In this document: in pieces, positions 11,317 through 22,600 of the stretch
Numbering within the stretch: the first letter of the stretch is position 1
Layout: the number at the start of each line of letters is the position of its first letter
From: Lepidostoma basale
Lineage: Eukaryota > Arthropoda > Insecta > Trichoptera > Lepidostomatidae
Reading direction: 5' to 3'
DNA: 64,000 nucleotides
NCBI GenBank assembly: GCA_022606425.2
Contig: JAHDVF020000442.1
Location: forward strand, 394,681-458,680
The notes under the pieces: generated by a model
What the model was told of the DNA's origin: nothing
What the model saw: only the letters and a program-made list of their open reading frames with translations
The model's database searches: none
Position numbers and translations under genes: made by a program

Positions 11317-12121
11317 TTTGAGAATGTTGCGACGGCTATTTCGCCAACCGATGTTGGCATCATTAGGTGTCACAAACAACACCTGATGATTGTTGATGGT
11401 TGAGGAATTAGTTTTGTAAAACTCCATTATTAATTTATAATAGTAAACACGATTGTTAATGGTTTTACTTGGATTTAATTTATATAAATACAGTAGAAGT
11501 CATTTATCCGGACGTAAGTAGAAGTCAGTTAACCGGAATGTCAATTATCCAGACAAACCGAGATGACGAAGTGCATAGAACGCTTGGCTCCTGATCCAGG
11601 GGACATGGGTTCAAGCCTGGACACGACTAGATTCCTTCTTCATAATAATAAGCTATTTTCTGCTCACATTGACAATTGTAAAAATAAATTCTAATATCAT
11701 TGATTAAAACCCTTGTTATTAGCCTTTTTTTCAAAAAAAAAAAGAATAAAAAAAAAAAAAAATCTCTGATTATTTTCCCAGTACTGTACAGTAATGTTAG
11801 CCTTTTTATGTACATGTACTACATACATTCTTGTTTTTACAGTATAATTTATAATTTCATAATCAAAAAATGAGCCAAGGAAATAAAATCGATTTACACC
11901 TTATTTCACTAAAAGAATTAGTGCTTGTTTGATTGCATTACCTTGCGAGCATTCTCAAACTCCCTCGAGTTTGAGAATGCCCTCGCAAGGCGAAACATAT
12001 TTGTCACTATTTATATAAATTAAATCTAAGTAAAACCACTAAACGATCGTGTTTACTATTATAAATTAACACCTGATGATGCCAACATCGGTTGGCGAAA
12101 CAGCTGTCGCAACATTCTCAA
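11317..12121. mobile_element. Large nested palindromic element (families B and C)
   Basis: The outer arms are 'ttgagaatgttgcgacggct' with 'ccaaccgatgttggcatcat' (11317-11370) and their inverted match at 12068-12121. Inside them lie family B arms: 'tttataatagtaaacacgat' near 11438 and its inverse near 12045, plus a hairpin tip at 11940-11990 ('cttgcgagcattctcaaact' with its mirror). The centre (11500-11560) holds a pogo-like end ('cagtagaagtcatttatccg') and A/T runs. It looks like element inserted in element. Confidence 0.6.
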
Positions 12122-13004
12122 GTAGTGATAGCCCATACCTCTTAGAGTGTTAACCTCAATGCACCGGACAGGTATGCTCGCGCTAGAAGACACGATCTGT
12201 TGTGCATATCGCATAGCAAGACAAATGTCATGGCGCAGCATACAATGACCCGGGGTATGGTGCTCTTGAATGAGGTGTCAGTCAATCTGGACATTCTCCA
12301 AATGACCTATACGTCCTTTAAGGAACATATAGGTACATACCACCTATTTATGTAAAATGTATACAGTAATAGGGTTCTAAAGACCTGTGGTATACAAAAA
12401 AAAAAAAAAAAATACAAATTGTGATATTATAACAGTGTTATAAATTTAAATAGGTAATAATGTTGAAGTATCAAAGTGTTTCGGCCAAAACAATGGGACT
12501 ATTTATTAAATTTTGGTTATTTTTTAAACGGATTTACACTAAACGAAAAATATACTTTTTTTTTTATTTCTTTCGTATCACCCAAGTTTATTCGTAGTTT
12601 TCAACTATGTATAATTTGATTAAATTAACTTACAATAAACTTTGGCTCGTTTAAGTGTACAAGGAATGCTAATTTCCGTAGATACTTCGAATGCTTATTA
12701 TATAATTTTTTCTAATATACAGCCGAATACCTTAAAACACTGATAACTCCATGCAATAGTATTACCCTTGTACTTACCGCTAGACGCCTTCTAAACATCT
12801 CTTTCGTCAGAATATACAGAACACTTTATTGGGGATAAGTAACCGTACGAACTTCACATCAATATCGATTATATAGTTAGAGAATATACATTAATTCCTT
12901 ACCCTAATGAGTTAAAATGCGTTAGCCAGTTAATAAATGAACTCCGAACAATAAAATATTAAACAACAGTTAGTATATTATACACAGGCTACTATCTACT
13001 GTTC
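12122..13004. other. Spacer without recognised genes
   Basis: 12130-12350 is moderately GC-rich and may be an old repeat I cannot name. 12480-12545 has 'tttcggccaaaacaatggga', a motif with weak echoes near 19940 and 29215. The rest is AT-rich. Confidence 0.35.
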
Positions 13005-13008
13005 TTAA

Positions 13009-13075
13009 CCCTTTAAGACCGTTAAATTTAATATTTCTAATATATATTTTAAAAAAAACATCAGGTCTGAAAGGG
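13009..13075. mobile_element. Tiny TTAA-flanked inverted-repeat element
   Basis: 'ccctttaagacc' and its inverted partner 'ggtctgaaaggg' bound 67 bp, with TTAA on each side (13005-13008, 13076-13079). The layout is that of piggyBac-type MITEs. The following 13080-13475 is AT-rich with nothing else visible. Confidence 0.55.
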
Positions 13076-13477
13076 TTAAAAAAATGTTCTTCTATAGTGA
13101 ATTCAAAAACAATCATTTTTTAAAATAATATAATGACATACAATATATGTATTTCCTAATCAGATTTTTTTAAAGATAAAATATGTTTTTTTTTTGTTTT
13201 TTAGCAGTGGAACATATAAAACAATGTATTAGTACATGTGCGTAAGTTCGATATCAAATATTATGATTTAAAAACTTTGGTATAATAAAAATAAAGAACA
13301 ATAATATATAGTAACATTTAACTAAAATTTGTGCATATGTCTTAAAAAAATACAATAAAAATAAAACATTTTCAATCTTGATCGTGGATATTAAAATAAT
13401 AGGAATGATATTATATATTATATTTGCGATATTAGTAACTCAACATATAAAATACATAAGTACGTAAATTGATATAT

Positions 13478-14180
13478 CAGGAGAGGATCTGGGCTTGAAA
13501 ATCAATGTTAAGAAGACCAAATGGATGACATTTGGGTGACTTAATTATTCTGCATCCACTCTGCAACTGAATGGTCCGAAAGTTGAAATCGTCGACCAAT
13601 TTAAATACCTTGGCAGCATTATCACTAAAGCGCTTGACCGGGACATTGAAATAAAACGCAGAATTGAAGTTGCACGAGCTGCATTTAATAAATTCAGAAC
13701 ATTCTTTTGCAACGATAATCTTAACTTGAAACTCTGACAAAGAATGATTGAATGTTATATATGGTCTGTTCTACTATATCGCTGCGAAACCTGGACTTTA
13801 AAGGGAATGTAATGAACTTTGAGATGTGGATATACCGCAGAATGATCCTTATACCGTGGACCGATAGGGTCAGTAATGCAGACGTACTACAGAGAGCCAG
13901 AGCCAATAGAGAGCTGTTGTTGAGTGTGAAAATTAGAAAGGTCTCATATTTGGGTCATGTGCTAAGGGGAGAAAAATACCATTTCTTTCCACTGATATTA
14001 ATGCGTAAAGTGGATGGACGTCGGGGAATTGGTAGAAGGCAGCTGTCCTGGCTGCAGAACATAAAAGAATGGACAGGAATTACAATAGTTCAGAACTTGT
14101 TCCAAGTGGCGCAGGACAGAGATGCCTTTGCTGCCAACATTGGGGGGACCTTACACGGTACCAAAAGAAGAAGTACGTAA
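13478..14180 (+). mobile_element. (GAA)n-tailed LINE, RT C-terminal half
   Basis: Reading through stops gives LGLKINVKKTKWM, then QFKYLGSIITK and MIECYIWSVLLYRCETWTL, the classic order after the RT palm. The last part (13752-14180) is open for 142 codons to an AAGAAG end. The same family as 10536-10769. Dead by stops near 13540 and 13738. Confidence 0.8.
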
Positions 14181-14249
14181 AAACCAAATATTAAAATAAT
14201 TGTAAAATATTAAAATAATGGAGGTACATCATCAAAATAAGTACAGACT

Positions 14250-14610
14250 AACTAACCATCACGCCGTTTCTCCAAAAGGGTAGGCAGAAAGAATGAACAG
14301 CCACACTGATCTTTTCTGACATACTTCTCTCGCTTCAACATTCATACATCGTATCATGCACACATGTTGATTTCTCCTAATTTGATTGCGTCACATTTTC
14401 CTTAGTTCTTAATCCGTTTACCTTTTTCATTCCTTCCAAATCTCTAAACCATCTTAATGACTCTTTCATTATTTTGTTCATATGTAATACTTTCATTCAC
14501 ATTCATTTTTTATATACTTATTTGACACTCTATCATATATCAGATTTACTTTACATTTCTTAAAGAGATCTCATTTCTATTGCATTTATTCAACTTTCAT
14601 TCTTCTTTTA
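14250..14610 (-). mobile_element. TTAG-tailed LINE, degraded
   Basis: The inverted tail 'ctaaccatcacgccgtttct' starts the piece; homology to the family continues with many changes to about 14610. Confidence 0.65.
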
Positions 14611-14611
14611 A

Positions 14612-15500
14612 TAAGTACAAAATAAATCAATAATTAATATTCTGTCTAAGTGTCAAATTGGAAATGTTTACAAAATTAAATAAAACTAAATAATACATAG
14701 TGAATAAATTACATTTATGCAATAGAAACAATAATGTTTTTAAAAAATATATTTAAGAATGTAGAATTTGAGATATTGCAATATATCAAAGAGACTTCTT
14801 CAAATCAGGCCAAACCAGAACAAGTCTGTTCATGTCACCATTGAAGTAGAACCATGTGTCTAATGGTTTTAAAGAAAAAGTCAGAAATAAATTTATTTTG
14901 ATAAACTCAAGACGTTTAAACACTGGGCAACTCCATAATGATGATTTTTATATGAATTTAAAAACAGCCATTTTTTTTTCTTTTTTCTCAATGTGTTTCA
15001 AAAGATTAATATCTTCATCATCGTAAGAACGATATAAACTAATTTAAAATATTTTAAACTAAATAAAAGAATCAAAGAATGTAACACGTGTAATTTAAAA
15101 TTAGACAGAATATCAGATACAGAAAAATTACAAACGCTTAATGAATGTATGATTTTAAATAATTTTTAAAAAGAGGTGACAACTTGGAAAGGTGGTTTTG
15201 TTATGTTATATTCTGATTTGCCTTAGTTAAATATTATTGGTCTTAAAACTAAACATTATCGTGTTAATATGGAATAATCAAAAAGTATTATGGACATGGT
15301 AAGAAAAAAAAAACTAATCTACCATAGATCAATTATTGATGTTCAGTTGTATAACCATTATATTATAGTTATGTGCATACAGTGGACACCTTGAGTCATT
15401 GAAAAAATACTTTATAAAAACAAAAATATTTCAGTACTTATAATGCATCTGTCACAATGACATTGAGCGTTTAGTTCACATTGTCACCACCGCCAACATA
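14612..15500. other. AT-rich spacer
   Basis: 14760-15000 contains a less AT-rich unique-looking stretch. I find no coding signal, inverted repeat or named repeat here. Confidence 0.35.
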
Positions 15501-15539
15501 CATTTGTGGCTCCAGTGTCGTAATTTTATTTTACTGTGA

Positions 15540-15745
15540 AAAATTGGCTATGGTATAATAGATAAACGTAAAAGAGTCGTACTTTCAATTGAACAAAAAC
15601 TCTTAATAATTCAAAAGCTTGAAAATGGTGCAACCGTTAAATATTTATTGAATCAAGAGATTTTGATGAAAAAGAGATTTTTTTGTTTGTTTTCGGATTA
15701 ACCGGGATTTTTTTTCACCATCCATCCCGTAACATCGGGAGTCTA
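15540..15745 (+). mobile_element. pogo/Tigger-like transposon remnant with HTH start
   Basis: The frame near 15570 reads KRKRVVLSIEQKLLIIQKLE, the start of the psq-type helix-turn-helix of pogo/Tigger/jerky transposases. The right end, inverted, is 'cagtagactcccgatgttac' followed by TA, and resembles 50040-50125. Everything between the HTH and the terminus is deleted. Confidence 0.65.
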
Positions 15746-16301
15746 CTGTATTTATATAGAGAATGTATGTTATTATCAAACATATATTTTTTTAAATTAC
15801 AACATAAAATAATAATTCATCATTTTGCAATAACATCATGCTGTAAATTAATTAATTAAAGTACACAAAGTTAAATTGTTAAATAGGGGTTGTTAACATT
15901 GTTAAAATATCATATAAAAATATTTAATTTTACAAAAAAAAACAGTATAAAATATAAAATATTAAAAAAAAAACAATATCACAGTAAAACTTATACCCTA
16001 CAAATTATTAGACAAATAATTTTATAATCGTCTATAAAATCAATCATTTTTGTTTAGTACAGTTTTATGAGATGAACAATTAATCAAATTTACAAGCTAA
16101 AATGTCACGGGGTTATCATTTCAGGTACACATTGAAATATTAGGCGTGTCGCCAACAACAAATAACTTGGTAGGTAACTTATATATTGCAACCCATGTAT
16201 AATTAGGACGATTCACAATTTCTAACATTCAAATGAATGTTTTCCTTATTTTCTCTAAATTCAAAATATCAACAATATACAAGGTTATTCCAAACAATAT
16301 A

Positions 16302-17185
16302 CAGGGTCTGTCGCAAAAGTATTGAGAAAAAAATTCCTGACTGCGCTAGAAGGGGTAGCGGGATACGCCGAGTGGTGGGGATGGTAGGGGGGAGTCGCAG
16401 CTACTCAGTCCTCTCCGAGCAACAGAAGAGCTAGCACAGTGATCCGCGCAAAGTGTGTTTAGTCGGCGCGTCGGAAATCAAAATGCAACGTTTGCTGGAG
16501 CAGCGGGCAGCCATCAAATTCTGCGTTCGGCTGAAAAAAAACGATATCGAGACCCTGGCCATAATTCGGGAAGCCTTCGGAGATGACGCCATGTCACAGA
16601 CAAGAGTTTACGAGTGCCACAAACAATTCCAAAACGGCCGGGAATCAATTGAAGACGATGTGCGTGTTGGATGACCGTCAACTTCTAAAACTGATGACAA
16701 CGTCACGAAAGTGAGGGAAGTGTTACAGTCTGATCATCGTCTCAGTGTCCGCTTAATAGCGGAGAAGTGCAACATGACAAAAGACACAGTTCACCGCATT
16801 GTGACGGACGATTTGCAAATGCAGAAGATTTGTGCCAAAATGGTACCAAAAGTGTTAACAGTTCCTCTAACAGTAACAGTGCCGCAACCACCGTACGGTT
16901 CCGACTTAGCACCACCGGACTTCTTTTTGTTCCCTCGCATTAAGCGAAGCCTAAAGGGACGTCATTTGGAGACGTTGGATGGGGTGAAAACCGCTTCGAT
17001 ACAGTGCCTTAAGGGGATTCCGTCTTCTGCCTTCCAGGGTGCCTCCTTCCAAGAGTGGAAGAAATGCTACCAAAAGTGAATTGACACCCAAGGGGCGTAT
17101 TTTGAAGAATATTAAATGTTTGTACGTTTATCGGCAATAAATTGTCTGAAAAAAAAACTTCTCGATACTTTTGCAATAAACCCTG
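16302..17185 (+). mobile_element. Internally deleted mariner element
   Basis: The ends are inverted repeats ('cagggtctgtcgcaaaagta' left; 'cagggtttattgcaaaagta' right when inverted), each next to TA. Remains of the transposase are IKFCVRLKKNDIETLAIIRE (helix-turn-helix, 16453-16674), RLIAEKCNMTKDTVHRIV (second helix region, 16711 on) and PPYGSDLAPPDFFLFPRIK (the last catalytic block). The central catalytic region is missing, and a TGA breaks the frame near 16672. At 884 bp against about 1.3 kb for full mariners it cannot make active transposase. Confidence 0.85.
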
Positions 17186-17261
17186 TATAAGAGTCAAAAA
17201 GATATGAATTACTGAACAAGATTATCTTCTAAATCGACACATCTTTTTCTGTTAATTTTAC

Positions 17262-17480
17262 ATTAAAGAATCAATTGCGACGCTTTATATTTATCATTTT
17301 TCATAACATGCCCGAAGTATTCCAGTTTCTTGCACTTTATGGTCATTATTATTTCTTTTTCTTTCTTAATTTGTTTCAGTACTTCCTTGATCGCGACTCT
17401 TTCTGCTCATGATATTTTTAACATTCTACGATATTCCACATTTCAAAGGCATTCAGCTTTTTGGTCATAGCTTTAATTAA
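17262..17480 (-). mobile_element. LINE RT-tail fragment
   Basis: The minus strand reads KLNAFEMWNIVEC and later RNWNTSGML, a decayed version of the AFEMW...YLGHVMR block of insect LINEs. No tail can be recognised. Confidence 0.5.
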
Positions 17481-18265
17481 TGCAACAAGTTATTGAATTT
17501 TTTACAACATTGTATCTTATGGTTTAATTGATCTTTTAACACTGTTAAAATGATTGAAAATAGTTATAAAGAAGTGTAAATGAACCAACAAAAAAATACT
17601 GTATTAAATTGCTTTGGATTATTATTTTTTTACTCAAGAGATACAATAAAACCTGAATACTTCCATTTGTATTTAATATAGCATTCAAAATAACCTAGTA
17701 TTTAAGTATTTGATTATAAAATAGATTCAATTTTGAACATCGAAAATGTGTGAAAATTTTCCATCTACAATGTTTTTATATCTAAATACTAATATCAAAA
17801 ATATGTGTACAACAGAAACAAAACATTTAAATAAAAGATATTACGAGTTTATTTCTTTTAAACTTTGAGATAATTGAAGAAACTCAAAGTCTAAATTTAA
17901 TAGATTAATTGTTTAAAATATAATCACAAAAATATTGTCTATTGCATTAAAGAGAAATAAGCAAAATTACAATATTTTGAATTATAAATTAATATAACCA
18001 AATTTATAAAAGTACCTTAATACAAGGTGACCATAGACAAAAATCAACAATTATAGAACATGTTTTTATATTAGGCATAGAAATATTTTTAGATAAACAT
18101 AGACAATCGAGTTCTGTCAATATAACGGAGATATTTATTATATTTAAGCACTTATAACTATTATTCACGCATACAAGGTCAGTACATAAAATACACAATG
18201 GTTGATACCGACAATTCTATCATAGTTTGATCTAATGTAGAGTAGAGGTTGAACTTTGTTAGATT
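17481..18265. other. AT-rich spacer
   Basis: No supported feature. A 64-codon minus-strand open stretch at 18004-18198 has no recognisable domain and lies in sequence with no other coding signal. Confidence 0.35.
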
Positions 18266-18268
18266 ATA

Positions 18269-18963
18269 CAGTGGAACCTGAATAATTGGCATTCCAAGGG
18301 ACCAGGCCTACCTAGGTTTTCCAATTATCCAGTTTTTCATGCATCCAGGTCCAGAATGTGCTTTGGTTTTTTTAACCAGGTTTTGTAACCACATAAACAG
18401 AAAAGCAATAAAAACAATTCATGGATTGATGCATAAAACAATCTATTTTTTTTTATAGAAGTTCAATAAGTGAATTGTAATTGTACATACGTGCATACAC
18501 ACATACAAACAATAAATGTAATTATTGTGGCTTGGAAAAATCAATTATATGGGCCTGTTTAAGTCGCTAAAAATGTCACGAGATTAACCGGTGTCAAATT
18601 CTTGGATTAGATTTAGTTTCGAGCTCAAATCATGGCCGTTATATTTACATTTGTGAAACATTGTGATCTAAAATGGATCACCTTCGATGAGTACAGAACA
18701 AATACTGAGGAGTTGTCAGTTTACAGAGATCGAGAAGGCAGTGCTCTCCAATTATAGAGGTTGAGAAGGCAGTCCTCTCCAATTACAGAGGTATTCTCCG
18801 GCTAATTACAGAGGTTGAGAAGACAGAGCTATCTAAATACAGAGGTTTAAGGCCAGAATGGCGAGTTCAATTAAACAGGTTTCTTTTTTCCAATTAAAGA
18901 GGTTTTAGTGCTCCAAGGGGGTGGGAATTAGGAAATCAGGTTCCAATTATCCAGGTTCTACTG
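18269..18963. mobile_element. Nonautonomous pogo-like element
   Basis: The terminal inverted repeats are 'cagtggaacctgaataattg' on the left and 'cagtagaacctggataattg' on the right when inverted, with TA on both sides. The interior has an irregular tandem repeat (18722-18905) built around 'ttacagaggttgagaag'. No transposase reading is present. Confidence 0.75.
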
Positions 18964-18969
18964 TATATA

Positions 18970-19647
18970 GTCTGTATGAGATGCCCACAATTGTTAAATA
19001 CATTTTTGGTTGTCAACCTTAGACATTCACAGTGCAATGGTGTAAAAATTCATAACAAATCAGATATTTTTTAAGATCACATTTTAAAGTGCTTCAAATT
19101 CATTATTATGATATTTTGATTATGCATTATTACGGCAAATCATTCCAAACTGCAAAAATGACATTAAACCGTTTATTGATAACATTAATGACAAAAAAAT
19201 TAATTTCTAATTATGTATTAAAGAAAATACTTATCTAATCATTTGAATTCCAATACATCCACAACAAAATATATTTTATACCGTGGATATATTTCAGTAT
19301 CTCTGTCGTATTGTAAATTACAGATCAAACTACGAGAAAATCTCCAAAATACCTTAATTATATTTTTATTATTAATCATATCATTGAATGATAATGGCTA
19401 TATCTACACAATCAATACTGCATAAGTACACGAATAAACGTTTGATTTGAATAATGCGTCCTATAAAATATCTCTCGCGTAATATATTAAAATTGGCAAC
19501 AGAAGATATACCCGATAACTGCATCTCCATGGTACACAAATATATTGCTTTAACCTATCTTAAATGTAATTAGGGCCTTACTTTTAAGTTTGTGAAGCAG
19601 CTGTTTGGTGAACAACTTTGGATGGTCTCTGGTTTGGGACTCGGAAA
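18970..19647. other. 3' flank of the VWC membrane-protein gene
   Basis: This AT-rich sequence lies immediately beyond the stop codon of the minus-strand gene and probably holds its 3' UTR. Several TTTATT strings (AATAAA on the minus strand) occur, but none can be singled out. A 60-codon plus-strand open stretch (19243-19425) is not recognisable. Confidence 0.35.
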
Positions 19648-22600
19648 TTAGTCTTCTTCTGATGAAGATGTTCCCGGCATCGAGCTGAACCATGCATCCC
19701 TCGTGCCAGGTTGACATCTAATAATAACAAACATTCATATTAGCTGCGGCTTGACATTGACACAATACGGTTTTGAATTTTTATCTCGGGTTATTATAGC
19801 AACAACAAACTATCACGCCGTTTCTCCGCAAGGATAGGCAGAGAGAATAGACTGCAACACTACTCTATCCTGACACACCTCTCTAGCTCAAAAAACAAAG
19901 TTATTTAATTTAACAGTTTAAAATGTTAAGGTAACATAGTGTTACAGCCAAAACAATGGACTATTTAAAAAATATTCTGTTTTATTCATAAATATGTCCA
20001 ATTAAAAAAATCTGTATAAAACATGGGTAAACTCAGTAATCAGTAACGGTAGCCTAAAATCTGTATAGATACAGATAAATACGTATCGATACAGATGGCA
20101 AAAGAATGATGAAAGCAGGATAAACGCCGTAGAAATGAGATCACTAAGAAGAATGTGCGGGATAACGTTGATAGAATACCAAACGATGAAATAAGAGAAA
20201 ATGCAAGGCAGATGACTGCATCATGGATAAAATTAAAAGAGGATCCCTGAGATGATTTAGACATATGGAACGAATAGATGAGAGTAGAATGGTTAAAAAG
20301 TTGTACACAAGCAGCGTGAGTGGAAAAAGAAGCCGAGGACGACCGAGGAAAACATGGCATGAATCAAATTTATCAATTACTTAAAGGCGGCCACATTCGA
20401 AGTCGGAATAATCAACGTGCGTGCATCGTACGATGTATGAATGTAGAGGAATCCCGAGAGGTATCCCAGGACAGAACATTGTGGCGATCCATCCTCTCTG
20501 CCTACCCCTCCGGATAAATTGCATGATGGTTAGTTAGTTAGTTAGTTTTATACAGATAAATCTGTATATATGGCAACACTGGCTCTGACAGCGCAGCATA
20601 TCACCTTTCCACCACTTCGTCTCTCATCCGTCGATCCGTTGAAATGTCGTCTGCATAATATGGCATGTCACTAAAAAATATATGTAAAACAACGCAGCGT
20701 TGAAGCTGCGACGACGCAACGCACTAATGAGGCCTTTCTCTAACGGGAAGAGGTCGAAGAGAAAGAAGATGAAATATATAACTATCTAACGAATATATAA
20801 ACTAACCTATTTCGTTTGGTTTTAACTGGAAGAGTGAGTGAGGTGGGCAACTGATGTAGGTCTTCTGTAGCATGTTCCGGTAGAGGCCTTCTATGTAGAG
20901 TCATCGTCTCACAAAGCTCGCTCCCTTCCTCAGATTCATCCAAATAGTATCTACAAGTATTTAGCGATATAAACACACATAATGGAAAAAATTCAGACAT
21001 AAATTTTAAAAAATCTATCAAGATATAGTGAAAAAAATAAACATATTTTTATAAATACAGTGAAACCTGTATTTTATGTCCCCGTATTTAACGTTTTCCC
21101 GCCAATTGCGTTTAATTATTTCAGTCCTGATATATTTTAGTACATATTTTATCTGCTTTACCGCGTGCTTGACAATGAGTAGGCGTATATTTTCGGCCGT
21201 AATTGGTCGGCGAGCGACGTAGTGATTGGTCGGCATACGGCACGCAATGTGGTGACTGGCCGACATTTTTCAATTTTCCCCGGTTAACATCTGTCCTTGT
21301 TATTCGGTTTTCGACTCGATTTGTAACGCTTCGTTCTTTTTGACATTAATCGCGATTGTCATTTACAAACAGTTTTTACGTTTTGTGTTTTTTTTTTTTT
21401 TGTTAAGTTAATTGCAATATTTTCTTTCTTTTTACATCAATAACCCCTATTTACGTTTTCCCTCCATTTAGGTTTTATTTTTTCTCAGTCCCTTAAAAAC
21501 GTAAAATAGGGGTTTCACTGTAATTATAATCACTTTTATTTTGTTATTATAACCCGTTTTTTGTTTTATCGAACCGGTTTTACTCCCACTTTGTTCTTCT
21601 TCTTCTTCTTCCCTTTTGGTAGACTCAGGAGTCTGTTATTTCAGGCGGGTTCTCTTGAGACGCTGAACTCCAGCTTTCTCTCCACCGTTTCGGGGGTCTT
21701 CCTGGTCGGCGTTGTCCGTTTGGCGTTCCATGGAGAGCTATGTGTGGTATTCTATTTGAGCTCATCCTTTCTACGTGTTCATGCCAGTATCGCCGTCTTT
21801 GACGTCCCACTTTGTGAAGGTTACAAAAGCAAACTGATACAATGATACCAAATCCCCACAAATGAAGTGCTTCATAGACAAGGATCCTTTATTATTGAGC
21901 TGATGATAATCTTACCTTGAACCATTGGCAGATTTGCAATTTTCACACTCGCTGTGGTAATCATCTTGGTCATCATTTAAAACTGCGAGGGGCTCTGAGT
22001 CGTAGCTACAGTTGCAAGGTGTCTGTAAAAAAAGCAACTTTTTTACTAACACATTTCAAGGGCTGATTTTTCTCCGAGGGCCAGCAAAAAATAAAAGACA
22101 GGTAAAAAGTAGCCGTTCGGAGTAGTCATTCAAATGTGTCATTTCGTTCAATATTCAAGACATAGATTGTTTTAATTGATATTTTATTTAAAATGCTGCT
22201 ATGTAGCAATGACAGATAGAGTAACAGTTTGCTTAGCAGTCTATAGGTTAAAATAACAAAAAATAAAACAAGTGAATTGTTGAAATAAAAGACATTTAGT
22301 ATCAAAAAAATAGTATGCAGTTTCTTTCTACATATCTGAACGAAACTGCATACTTAGGTTTTTTTTTGGTACTTAGTGCCTATTTTACTTCAACCATTCA
22401 AGTGTAATATAAAGTATTTATTGTTTCTTGAACAATGATGTAAAACTCCATATTAAATAATTAATACGAATAAAAACATCTTCTTCTTCTTCCTTGCTGT
22501 AGACCTATGTGGTCTGTTCTCCAGAGTGTCGCTCCTCCTGTGAGGTAGACTCTCAGCTGTCCTTCCATATTTTAGGAGGTCTTTCGGACGAGTCCCATGA

